DNA of 64,000 nt from Aselliscus stoliczkanus (lineage: Eukaryota; Chordata; Mammalia; Chiroptera; Hipposideridae), in assembly GCA_033961575.1 (NCBI GenBank), contig CM066736.1:89201352-89265351 (forward strand), read 5' to 3'. Every line of letters starts with the position of its first letter. Position 1 is the first letter of the stretch. Positions 49,807 through 60,684 of this stretch are shown piece by piece. The translations under genes were made by a program, and so were the position numbers. Under the pieces are notes generated by a model. That model saw only the letters and a program-made list of their open reading frames with translations, ran no database searches and had not been told where the DNA came from.

Positions 49807-49930
49807 TTTTGTTTATTTATTTATTTATTTTTTTTTGAGGACAGTGTCACTTGCCCTCATATGTGGGACCCGAACTGGGGCCGCTGGCTTCCCAAGCCAG
49901 TGCTTAACCACTGCGCCACTTGGCCGGCCC
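49807..49930 (-). mobile_element. Bat SINE, head-only
   Basis: 16-bp duplications, aatgatcgtactttta / aatgataatactttta (49791-49806 and 49931-49946). TTTA-rich tail. Confidence 0.93.
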
Positions 49931-50265
49931 AATGATAATACTTTTAGAATAGAAAAGATTTCAATCCCTGATTTTATTTGAAGCCAGGTTTTCTTACTCA
50001 GGTTTCCGTATTCCTTCCAGTGCAGCAGTAGTTTTCAAACTGTTTCCAGATGTCCTAGGGCTTCCCAGAGGTGCCTCAGGAATCACTGTGGGAGAGTTGA
50101 GTCATTGGGAAGAGCTCAGGCTTTTCTCACATGTCTCAACCATAGCCCCTCTACACTTAACCTAATTTTTTAACTTAAAAAAACCCTTTTTTATTATGTG
50201 CAATTTTAAACATATTTATAACTAGAGAGGGCAGTATAATAAACTTCCATGTCAATGTAAGAACA

Positions 50266-52250
50266 TCTGAACCTGTAGAAAACTTTTATAAGGATTTATT
50301 AGAGTTTATTTGAGCCAAACAAAAGATACTCCTGGAAACAAGATCTCAACAGATTGAGAAAATACTTCAGAAAATGACAGTTTTGCAGTGTCTTTTATAC
50401 ATTTGGAATTAAGGAGGGAACAGACGGATGATTATATGAAGGTGGGAGAAAGCAAGTGGGGATTGGATTACAGGATAGTTAAGATTATGTGTCCTCTTGA
50501 GGGTGGTTATTCCTTTGAGGGGTATTACTTCTGGCATTTCAAAGGCATGTTAACCTAGATGCACAAGAACAACAGGGCTGGCCTAAAAACCTTCTACTAA
50601 AGAAGTTATAGGCCTGGGCGTGTGATTACCCACTACGACCTGCCCAGTTTGGAATTTATGATCAGATCACCCTGTGAGGTTATTTTCCATTAGATTTATT
50701 ACAGAGTCCCTTTTTTGTCTACATTCATTTGCCCATTACACTCCTGTTACTGGAGAACAGGCCCTTCTCGGAGCGAAGTCCGGGCTTGGTTTCCACACTG
50801 GGGGTCGAACCCGGTGGAGTCTGGGCTGGATTCCCAGACCGGAGGTTGAACCTGGGCCTTCGAGCAAAACTGGGAATCTTAGCTGTGCCGGCTGCCGGAG
50901 GACAGGCCCTCCTCGGGGCTGTGTCCAGGTTCTTGGTGTCTGGAGCAAAGAGTCGAATGAGATACAGAGGTAAAGTAGTGAAGGAGCAGTTTATTAGAAG
51001 AAAGAGTAGACTTTAAAGAAATAGAAGCAGGCTGAGCAGAAAGCAGTGGCTCAAGGGCCCCGATTAATGAGGCCTTCGTGGTTTTTATTTTCTTGCTTTC
51101 TAGGATGGGCTGTTCCTCTCTGGGCAGGGCACCATTTGATTGACACCTGTGACTGACAAGAGGCTATTACCTCATCTTTTTAGACTGTGCATGTTCCTTC
51201 CCAGAATTCATATAATGATATTAATGAACTTCCAGGAATATGATGGTATAATGAGACCTGGTGAAATGAAGGTCGTTGTGGCCTTTATAGCTTGGGTGTG
51301 GGTGACTGGTCTAATGTAGTTGGGTATTCTGTATCCATTTGTTTCTTCATAAAGGTAGATAATTAAAATGAAAAGGGGAAGTTTTGAGTGGAGAGGGGAG
51401 GTTGTTTTGGGCAGTCGCATTCTGTGGGTTGTGTTGGACATGCAGTAATGTAGAGACCCAGTATCTGTCTGTAACTGCCTGCCTCCCTTGAGAGACGTGA
51501 TCCCCATAAAATCTCTATGGGAAGTTAAGGGACAGGATACCTTTTCTTCTGGAGCTGCTTTCTGCTGGGCAGGGCCATAGAGCTGTCCCTGCCTATTGGG
51601 GGATTCACGGAACTCTTGCCCTATCTGATCTCAGATGAGAGGAAGGGGTCTCGAGATCCGCCTGGAAGACCGTGTTGGCTGTTTTGGTTAGGACTGGCAA
51701 TCTTGCTGGGGCATCATCTGTATCCCCAAGGCTCCCAAATAGATTTTAATTAGCAAATGTCTTCTTTTTTTTGAGGGCAGTGTCACTGGCCCTCATATGT
51801 GGGACCCGAACTGGGGCCGCTGGTTTTCCAAGCCAGCGCTTAACCACTGCGCCACTCGGCAGGCCCAGTAAATTTCTTAAAGAGCAGAGCTCAAAGCTGT
51901 GGATGTAGGGTGGCTATGTGATGGAAAATCTGTCAGCTCTTATGGAGCCTGTGGCCATTCAACCAGTCACTCAAGTGGCATCAGTCATCTAGGAGCTGCA
52001 CCCAGGACAGGTTGGAAAGAACATTAGGCTTCATTTACAATTGATTACAATTAACAAGTACAAATCGCAGATTTTAGGGTAATTATCTAACGCAGGGGGT
52101 AGGAGATTTCTATGATTCAGGTTAAAAACAATCTATTGTTTATGATTAAGAAACTGATTTATAAAATAATTAAGAAGCAGAGGGATAGGAGCTAAAAAAG
52201 CTGGGAAAAAGGAAACTTAAAATCCCTATAAGAAAGGAAACCTAAAGTTT
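50266..52250 (-). mobile_element. LTR/ERV-derived block, old, nested
   Basis: Left section (to about 50735) has the complement of an ERVL-like LTR end ('gagtttatttgagccaaac'). A second LTR-like unit, about 50744-51533, starts 'tgttactggag', ends 'aagggaca' and contains 'gagcagtttattagaagaaa' (complement of a poly-A signal region). No gag, pol or env frame is recognisable. The exact ends are uncertain and no clear short duplication is seen. Confidence 0.55.
51764..51866 (-). mobile_element. Bat SINE, head-only, inside the LTR block
   Basis: Duplications agcaaatgtctt / agtaaatttctt (51752-51763 and 51867-51878), with two mismatches. Confidence 0.92.
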
Positions 52251-52945
52251 TTCAGTGTGTGTGTGTGGGTGCTACTTGTTTGGCCTTTATCACCCCACCT
52301 ACAATGATGTACTCGTGGCTATTTTATCAATCTTGTTTCATTTTTACCCTCCCACCCCCTTGGATTATTTTGAAGCAAATCCCAGACATATTTCATTCAT
52401 AAAAATTTTAGTATATGTTTCTAAAAGAACTGAATTTGAAAACGTAATCAAAATACCATTATCATGCCTAAAACTATAAGAGTAATCCCTTAATATCATC
52501 AACTAGCCAGTGTTTAAATTTCACATGACTCAGAAAATTTTTTTACGTTGTCTTGTTTGTATTAATAACCAAAGAAATCTACACACTGGTTGATCTAAAT
52601 CTTATTTCTTCTAATGCACAGCATAAGCCCCTCCCCGTTTTTTTCCCTTCTCGTGGCAATTTTATGTTGAAGAAACTTTTCATTTGTCCTGAAGAGTTAC
52701 CCAATTTCTGGATTTTGCTGATTATCTCTCTCTGGTGGCATTTAACATGTTCCTATATCGTCTGTATTTTCTATAAATTAGTATTTGGATGTAGAAGCTT
52801 GATCAGATTCAGGTTCAATCATTTGTTTTATTTGTTTTTTGTTTTTGTTTTTGAAAAGATGTCCAATCTTATCTGATTTTCTGTCTTTTTGTGTTGTTAA
52901 GAGTGATGAATGCACTCAGATGTTGTCAACCCGATCTATTCAGTA

Positions 52946-52991
52946 AAAAAAAATATATATATGTATATATATACATATATATATTTTTTTT
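52946..52991. repeat. 46-bp perfect A/T palindrome
   Basis: Every base from 52946 to 52991 pairs with its partner around the centre 52968/52969. The central 12 bp are gtatatatatac. The right half is the tail of the adjoining SINE. Confidence 0.9.
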
Positions 52992-53085
52992 AGACGGCAG
53001 TGTCACTGGCCTTCATATGTGGGATCCGAACCTGGGCCGCTGGCGTCCCAAGCTAGCTTTTAACCTCCGTGCCACTCGGCTGGCC
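52949..53085 (-). mobile_element. Bat SINE, head-only, TA-rich tail
   Basis: Head reads '...gccactcggctggccc'. Duplications cagtaaaa at 52941-52948 and 53086-53093. The tail is a TA repeat with T run. Confidence 0.88.
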
Positions 53086-53093
53086 CAGTAAAA

Positions 53094-54269
53094 TATTTAC
53101 CATCAGCTTTTTGCCTAATGATTTTAGGAGCCATTGATGTTTACTACGTTAGATCCATTATTTCATTGGAGACCTAATTAGATGTTGAGACTTCTAATTA
53201 GATTTAATTTGAACTGCATTTGAAAAAGAGGGTTATACTGTTTAAAAACAAAGTTTGAAAAATATTGGATTGTAACTGTTCTGTAACCAATTACAATGGG
53301 TCCCAGGAATTGTAAAGTGGGGACAGTGACTGTAATGAACTTGACTTTTAAACATTTATTTCCTCATGTTTGTTGCTTTTGGCCTACATTCTTTCCCAAC
53401 CCGACACTTTAACCCTTATAACACAAAAGGCCCATATGTTTTAACTTTTTCATAGATGGACTTTCTTACCCTAGAGCCAGGCTTGAGGGTGGGTGCCCTA
53501 AGGGACAGAGTGAGAGCTCTGCTTTAATGAGCAGAGGAAGTGATTAAGTCCCTGGGGCCTATGCAGCCTGAGGAAGAACCTGAAAAGTTGCCTTGGGAGC
53601 ATCTAAGACTAGATACTCCCAACTGAGAATGAGAGGACCAGTCCCTTATCTTTACCCCTTATTCCATAGCACAAGAGTCTATCCAAAGGGCCTAGTCTGT
53701 CCAAAGGGCCTGGTTGATCAGGCTTCAGTTGTGTCACTTCTGACACGTTCCAGGCCCGATGGCTTGGGAGATGTGTTTAGGCATGACTCGTAGGAATTCT
53801 AAGTTGATAACCTCCGGACAGCTTGAAGGCTCCTTGTTCCATCCCTGTTCTGAGGAAGGCGAAGGGTAGGAACCCTCTCAGCAATAGCTTTGGCTGATCC
53901 TTGGCTGGCGATACGTTATATCACTCTGGCCAAGAAAAGAGCTGCCATGGAGCACTTGCTGTTCTCTAGCCTTTGCAGAGGTCACAGGCACACAGGGCAG
54001 GGGAGCAAGGCCTTAATTAGCTAGGGATTGCTGGAGCACAGCCACCTGGCAGTGTCTTACCTCGGCTCTTCAGTGTGACTGGCTCCTTCTCCTAGTGACA
54101 GTGCTAATCCTCCCTCCTTTTATAGCTTTTAGGTCTCAGAGAAATCACTCTTCTTCCGTGAGCTTTAAGACACTTATATGTTGTGTGATTCAAAGCTGAT
54201 TTTAAAAGCCAGATAGGTGGAATGCCAAAAATTCCTTCAGTCTGTGCAGTGCTTTTCAACCATTCAAAC
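53094..54269. other. Unique intron sequence
   Basis: It includes an 18-bp tandem duplication with one mismatch (53676-53693 / 53694-53711). No exon recognised. Confidence 0.45.
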
Positions 54270-55150
54270 ACAGTTTGTGCCAAACAATTGTTCTGTGAGT
54301 TGTATAATAGATGAGGAAACTGAAGCCCAGAAAGGAGAATTATTTAACTAAGAGAGTATAGCTAATCATACTCTGGATTCCCAAACTAGTGCTCTTTCTA
54401 CCAATATATGTAGGATGGGGGAAAGGAGGAGGATGGTAAATAAAACTGAATAACTTTTATGTGCCAGGCATTGTAATAAAGTACTTAGCTTAGTTTCCTC
54501 ACAGTGTTATATGGTCAAACATTTCCCACTCTGAGCCCCTAGTGTGGTTAAGTGACTTAGCCTTATAGCTATGAAGTGGCTGTGCCTGGATTCAGATCTA
54601 AGTCTGTTTGACTTTAAAGTCTGTTCTTTTTATCATTATACTATATTTTTTGATAGTTGTTTATTCTAAAAAATGTTTATTGAGCTGCAGATGCAATGCT
54701 AGGTACAAAGAATAGCAGGAAGTGTAAGACTTAGTAACCTCTGCCCTCATAGAACTCATAATTTGGTGATACGGCTATGATAGAGAGAATGCAGACATAG
54801 AGATAGAGAGAGAGATAGGGGGGGCAATGAAAGCTCAGAGGGAGTCTCCTCGGCATTGGTGGGTAAAGGAAGTTGTCAGGGCAGGCTTCCCAGAGAAGGT
54901 GGTACCGTGGGGGCTAGTCTACTGATAAAGAACATGGGCCCTGGGGTCAGGCTCTCATCAATGGCTAGCAATACTTTGGGCAAGTTACTTAACTTCTCTG
55001 AGCCTACTTCCTTATCTATAACATGGAAATAATCATATTATCTCCCTCACTTGGGCTGCTGTGGAGATTAAGATGACATAATTCATCTTGAACATTTAGC
55101 AGATTGCCTGACACATAATAAGCTATCATTGGTTATTAACCTTTATAATT
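54270..55150. repeat. MIR and L2-like pieces in series
   Basis: 54270-54640 contains inverted MIR blocks ('agatgaggaaactgaagccc', 'ttttatgtgccaggcattgt'). 54650-54900 is L2-like. 54925-55150 is a direct MIR ('aagttacttaacttctctga'). Confidence 0.65.
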
Positions 55151-55389
55151 ATCATTGTCTAATCTGTGTTTCTCCCATATTCAGCTCAAGCTAGGACAGA
55201 TGAAGACAGATCTCTTAGGACCTCTTAGCATCACTAAAGTGGGGGTTTATTTAAGTGATTTCAAAATAGTCCTTTCAGGCCTAAGATTCTGTCAAAGTAG
55301 AAATTGCCAAGTTAATTGTTTCCAAGAGGGCAGCTGTCAAGTAACTTGGTATCTGGTTACAACCTGAAACTCAACCTGGCTTGTGCTAC

Positions 55390-55760
55390 CTGAAGCCATC
55401 CCTGGTCAGCCCCTGGAAATACTGTATCTGATAAAGACCCCTCTTTTCTCTGCCACCTCTTCATTGGATAGGCTGGAAGCTGGCTTCCTGTAAACTGGCC
55501 TATTCCCCCAGAGCCCATATTATTCTACACTAGATTAGCTGAGGTACTGACTTCTCTGGGAAGTCTTCCCTCACAACTTCTTCCCCTACCATCAAAGATT
55601 AGAGGGCCCCCTGAGCTCTCATTGCTCCCTGTCTCTCTCTCTATTCCTATGTCCCCATTTCCTCTATTATAGCAGTGAGCATCACCAAATTGTGAGTGTC
55701 ATGAGGGCAGAGATTACTAAATTATATACTTCTTTGTATCCCTTGTACTTAGTATTGTAT
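55390..55760 (+). repeat. LINE-2-like fragment
   Basis: 'gacttctctgggaagtcttc' and 'agtgtcatgagggcagagat' are ordered as in L2 3' ends. Confidence 0.5.
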
Positions 55761-56729
55761 CTGCAGCCCTATAAGCATTTTAAAAAATAAATAACTGTCA
55801 GGGAATATAGTATGATGACAGAAAGAAAGAGGCTTTAAAGTCAAACACACTTAGATCTGAATCTAGGGTAACCTTCCCCCGAGCTTGGAGAAAGTCATGT
55901 AATTTTAGTAGTCCAAGTAGTTTAGGCATTCTCTCCGACCCTAGGGTTCTGTCCTTTTTGGGTAACTGTGGAACAGTATCTTTATACAATTGTACAGTGT
56001 TCTTGTTAAAAATAAATATTCCTCAGAATACCACTATCGTGAAATGACAATAGGTATTACTCTATAAAAGACCTTTGAGATCAACTTAGGAAAAGCTAGG
56101 AACCTTTAGTATGATAAGAAAAGATACAGGGCTTCCTGCATTTTTTTTTTTGGATCATGGAATCTTTTTTCCCCCGCAAAAGACAACCTATTGACAGTTT
56201 ATAAGACATCAGTGTTCCATGGAAAACAATTAGGTAAATGAGCACAAAATGGCCCCCTGCTTTTCTATTAATAGGGCTTGGAGAAATAGTATGGCAAGCT
56301 GTTCTTTGGCGGGCAGGGTCCCTCCAGGGCTCCCCTTCTTTTCACAGGCTGGGCTGTTGTTGCAAAAAGCTGAAGATCATGGTTAATCCACCAGTCCCTG
56401 GTTATGTCCCAGACTCAGTGGCAGGAGAGTTAGGTAATCAAGCTTCTATAGTTGACCTAGTCTTCCGCTTCTGGAGTGGGGAGATAAATGCCTTGCTTTA
56501 AGGGACTAACACTCACTTCAATCAGAGAACTCTCTGAGTGCTCTTGTTTATTGCAACTGGTCCAGAAGTGGGTTGGTGGGGCGAGGGTGGTAGTGGAGAT
56601 TGCATTCAATGGTTTAGTCTTATGGAGGTCTGAGTTCCAGCCTTCACTCTGCTTTGAGTGAGGTACTTTTACCTTCTCAACCCTGGTTACCTCATTTAAA
56701 GATGATGAACTTGGGCTAGATTGATTGCA
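55761..56729. other. Unique intron sequence
   Basis: No exon or named repeat recognised. Confidence 0.4.
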
Positions 56730-57313
56730 TTCAGTAAACATTTATTAAAGATTTACTGTGATCAGCCACTGTTCTAGGGCAATAGGGATGTACTGATGAA
56801 AAACCAGACACTGCTTCATGGAACTTAATTTAGTAGAGATGATTAGATGATATGAGTGTGGAAGTGTATATTACAGATGAAGACTTTAGTAATTAAGGGA
56901 AGGCAAACATTTGTATGAGTCACTGTACTCTGGCAGGCTTTCTGGGGGTCGTGTGACTTAATTAGTCTCTCAAACTCTGTTTAAGGTTTATACACTGCAG
57001 AAACCCAGGGAGGCATTTGGATTGTAAAAATGACCTGAGCGCAGGTAGGAGTGAGCACAGAGAATAGAATGCTCAGGAGAAACACCCATGGGCCCTCTGC
57101 CAAGGGGGCTATTTCTGGGTCAGCTGAAGGTAGCATGGCCAGGGAGAATTTGCAGCTAAGGGCAGAGGGAGGAGCTGGGCTCATGGGGATTGGTATTGTG
57201 AGTAGTGGGAAGTGATAAAGTCAGAAATGAAAAGGACTGATGAGTTGTAGAATGTGAAATGGTTGGAAAAAACAGTTCATGTCTCAGGCTATTAATGACA
57301 GAGGGACTGGAAA
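56730..57313. other. L2-like start, then unique sequence
   Basis: 56730-56880 resembles an inverted L2 piece ('aaacatttattaaagattta'). The rest is unique. Confidence 0.4.
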
Positions 57314-57322
57314 CCTGAAAAT

Positions 57323-57751
57323 TTTTTCTTTTTTTTTTTGTTTTAAAGATTTTTATCTGGGAATTGCGGGAGGGGAATAGTGTTGGGGAACTGGGAAGGG
57401 GAACAGACAAGTTGCTGTCCTTTTGTTCTTCAGTCTAGTTGTGGAGGATGTCGCTTCACTGGCCCATGTTGGTATCGTCATTGCTCTCTTCATAGGGGAG
57501 GCAGATCAGTCACTGGCCTCTGGATGGCCGCTCACGCTGGCTGCTGGCCACTCACTGTAGCCTATGGCAGCCCACTGCAGCAGGGGTTGCAGCAATGCCA
57601 TCCCGGGGACTCACAGCAGCCCAGCTCCAGGTGGAGCTGTTGTTCACCATCTTAGCTGTAGAGGGCAGCGTCACTGGCCCTCATGTGGGATCCGAACCGG
57701 GGCCGCTGGTGTCCCAAGTCAGCTCTTAACCAATGTGCCACTTGGCCAGCC
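57323..57751 (-). mobile_element. Bat SINE, long type
   Basis: Full-length inverted copy. Weak duplications, ctgaaaat / ctgaatat. The body carries extra 'gttcaccatcttagctgtag' sequence, shared with the copy at 61577-62042, suggesting a subfamily. Confidence 0.9.
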
Positions 57752-57821
57752 CTGAATATGTTTATATATGTAAGTTACTAAGTTCTTTACTATGTGCCAG
57801 GTACACTTCTTAGCATTTTTT

Positions 57822-57926
57822 TTTCTTTTTTTGAGGGCAGTGTCACTGGCCCTCATATGTGGGACCGAACCGGGGCCGCTGGCTTTCCAGGCCAGCGCTT
57901 AACCACCGCGCCACTTGGCCAGCCCT
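57822..57926 (-). mobile_element. Bat SINE, head-only
   Basis: 12-bp duplications, ttagcatttttt at 57810-57821 and 57927-57938, inside an inverted MIR. Confidence 0.93.
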
Positions 57927-57976
57927 TTAGCATTTTTTAATGCTAAGCTTATTTAATTCTTTTAAAAATTATTTAA

Positions 57977-58140
57977 GGGCCAGCCAAGTGGCTCAATTGG
58001 TTAAGAGCGTGCTCAAGACTGCGAGCTCTGAGCTACAGGGTCACTGGTTCAATTCCCAGCCCAAGCTGAGCCACCAATAGGTGGCAGGATGGCTCAGCAA
58101 AAACAAACAAACAAAAGAAACAAACAAACAAAAAAACTAA
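57977..58140 (+). mobile_element. Bat SINE, head plus partial second head, (AAAC)n tail
   Basis: Head 'gggccagccaagtggctcaa' then 'ggtggcaggatggctcagc' and an (AAAC)n tail. Duplications aaaaattatttaa at 57964-57976 and 58141-58153. Confidence 0.93.
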
Positions 58141-58153
58141 AAAAATTATTTAA

Positions 58154-58350
58154 TTCTTATTGTTAGTGTACATAATCCTTATACCAACCCTAAGAGGGTA
58201 GGTACTCTTATTTTCCGATTTTACAGGTGAGAAAACTGAGTCCCAGAAAGCTTCAATAACTTGCTCAAACTCACGTGGTTAATAAATGGTGGAGCTGGGA
58301 TTCAGGCCTGGCCGATAGGTTTGCAGAGTCCTTGCCCTTAATCACCACGC
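58154..58350 (-). repeat. MIR, remainder of a copy split by SINEs
   Basis: 'attttacaggtgagaaaact' to 'gagctgggattcaggcctgg'. Its tail lies at 57770-57821 and 57939-57976. Confidence 0.8.
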
Positions 58351-58859
58351 TGTACAGTGTTAGGCAGTGAGAAGCCATCTTAGATTTCTGGCTAGTGAAG
58401 CAACTTGTTGCATGTAACGTGGTATAGGGCAGTTTCCCAAGGTGGGGACTTGAAGGCAGCAAGACTAGCCACAGGTTGTTGTGGTAATCATCCCAGTTAC
58501 TTTTGAAGGTATGTAAAAGTCGTGAAGTTATTTCACAAATTACTTCCTGAGATGGAAGGGGCAGTTGTCAGCCCCACCTGTAATCTCAGCCCATTTAAGA
58601 AATCATTTTCCAAAGAATTTTAATTTACAGGAAGCTTTCCTATCCTCTTTGAACAGGCTGTTCCAGGCAGAGGGGCCCTAGGAATCAGGTCAGGAATAAT
58701 TTCTCTGGAGTGAGAGTCAGTACAAGCAGCATTTGCAAGAAAGGAAGTTGAATCTATTAAGACTTCCTGTTGCCATTAGAGTCTATGCTCTTGATGTGGG
58801 GGGTGGGGGGTGGGGTAGAACCCTCTGTCATGATTAATAATCACTCCCTTTGCTCATTC
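58351..58859. other. Unique intron sequence
   Basis: Contains a G-run block at about 58797-58815 with quadruplex potential. No exon recognised. Confidence 0.4.
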
Positions 58860-59900
58860 TGAGGAACTGGGCAAGTGGGCGGGGGTACAGAGATGTGACA
58901 GATATAGTCCTTGTCCTTGAGCAATCCACAGATTACTGAGAAGGTAAGCACACAAGCCAGCGCACTCAATATAGTGTCACCAGTGCTACAATAGAGGGAC
59001 ATAGAAAATGTGCTGGGAGAGAAAGGAAGGAAGGTCTAATTGCAGAGAGGGCCCTGGAATGCATTCTAGACAGGCTAAGTGTGGAAGTGCATGGCATATT
59101 TAGGGAGAGGTAATGTGTTCCTTGTGTTGGACTGTTGGGCTGCCTAGAGGGATCCTGAATGGTAAAGAGCTTAAATCCTCTTGAATATTTATGATGCTGT
59201 GACATGATCAGAGAAGTGTTTTAAAAAGATCTCTGATGTTTGTGCTTAGAAGGCTTAGAATGGATAGATTAAAACTAGAGGCAGGGAAGCCAGCTAGAAG
59301 ACTGTTGTAATAGGAAATGATGACATTGGAACAAGGGCAATAGTTCTGGGGGTTGATTTAAGTTGTGTGACTGAAGGGTGAGGGAGGAAGTATTAGGTAA
59401 CTGGGTATTCTGACTCTGTTAACACATGGAATACAGGATGGAGAGCTGCTTTGGGGAAGCTAATGTTGGTTTGAGATGCCTACAGATAACATCCAGGGAA
59501 TGTATCTGTTACTTGAGGGAGAGAATATAAGTTTTGGAGCTCCTGAGAGAGGTAGGAACATAGGTTTGGGAACGTTGGCTTCTAAGAGAGTGTGGACACC
59601 ATAGAAATAGGTGAAATCACCTGAGTAAAATCCATAAAATGGGGAGAGGAAGGAGTGTGAGGATAGAGTCCAGAGGAACTATGGCATGTGTAGACAGTAA
59701 AGTTAGGGAAGGAATCTGAGGAGGAGAGGTAGGAATCTGAGGAGGAGGAGAGACGCTTCTGAAAGAAGGTAAGTGTCTATTGCAGCAGAGAATAAGCAGG
59801 GTGAGCCCTGAAATGAGGCTACTGAGTCATTGGTGCCCTGGTGACGGCAGTTTCAGTGGAAGGGTGGGGATGGGAGTTAGTGCGCTGTGGCTAAGGGAGT
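58860..59900 (-). repeat. LINE-2-like inverted sequence
   Basis: Purine-rich sequence with L2-like blocks ('gatatagtccttgtccttga', 'gaatatttatgatgctgtga'). A 21-bp-period tandem duplication lies at 59710-59747. Confidence 0.45.
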
Positions 59901-60194
59901 GAGCACATGGTGAGGACATAGATTCAGTAAGTATAGACTTCTGAGAAATATAGTGGTAAGGAAGAAAGAAGATGGTGATGTTTTTTCAAAGTTGTGGGAG
60001 TGGAGTGGGGAGCTGGTGTAGGCTGAGGAAGGAGAGAGAGAGAAATGTGGTCAGTGAAGGCGCCATGCCTCTCTGAACAGTCCACATGATTGTGAAAGCT
60101 GACCACCTAACCTGTGGTGTTGCGCTGAAGCCTGCAGTCATTAGAAGGAGTGCAGGGTAGACAAGAGAGACCTTGACATGAATAATAATTAGTG

Positions 60195-60340
60195 ATAACA
60201 CCCTATATTGAGTAACCTCTGTATGCCAGGTTTTTTTTTTTAGGTACATCTATACACATTAGGCACAATTCTAATGCTCATCACAACTCCTAGAAGCAAG
60301 CATCGTCACCATTTTCCAGATGCAGAAGCAGAAACGTTAA
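60195..60340 (-). repeat. MIR, split by a truncated SINE
   Basis: 'cctctgtatgccagg' to 'accattttccagatgcagaa'. It resumes at about 60616 ('ggagccaaaatttcaggcca'). Confidence 0.7.
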
Positions 60341-60359
60341 GAAACACGCAGCTCGTGAG

Positions 60360-60596
60360 CGGCTGGCAGCCAGCGTGAGCTGCCAATAGCCATGGTGAGC
60401 GACCATCCAGAGGCTGGCGACCAATCTGCCTCATCCGGGAAGAGCGCAATGACAATACCAACATGGGCCAGTGAAGCAACGTCCTCCGCAATTAGACTGA
60501 AGAACAAAAGGACAGCAACTTTTCTGTTCTCCTTCCCCAATTCCCCAACGCTGTTCCCCGCCCCCAATTCTCCAATAAAATCTTTAAAAACAAAAG
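60360..60596 (+). mobile_element. Bat SINE, long type, 5'-truncated
   Basis: Lacks the tRNA-like head and starts within the body at 'cggctggcagccagcgtgag', ending 'tctccaataaaatc' plus A-rich tail. Duplications of 19 bp with one mismatch (60341-60359 and 60597-60615). Confidence 0.9.
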
Positions 60597-60684
60597 GAAA
60601 CACGCAGCTAGTGAGTGGTGGAGCCAAAATTTCAGGCCAGGTCTGTGAAACTACAAGGTATTCTCTTTCTGTGCTACAGTGCTG

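Larger units (their letters stand above)
50180..52580 (-). repeat. L1ME-type 3' UTR, split by an LTR block
   Basis: The left part ends near 50265 ('gagggcagtataataaactt'). The right part starts near 52285 and includes 'ttggattattttgaagcaaa' and 'aaatcccagacatatttcat'. The two halves are consecutive in L1ME, so the sequence between is an insertion. Confidence 0.6.

Noticed and set aside
50266..52250. Intact endogenous retrovirus
   Set aside because: No gag, pol or env frame and no primer-binding site beside a clear LTR end. Only degraded LTR-like sequence is present.
15255..57926. Regularly recurring near-identical repeats as a CRISPR-like array
   Set aside because: Spacing is kilobases and irregular, each copy has its own target duplication, and the genome is mammalian. 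They are retroposons.
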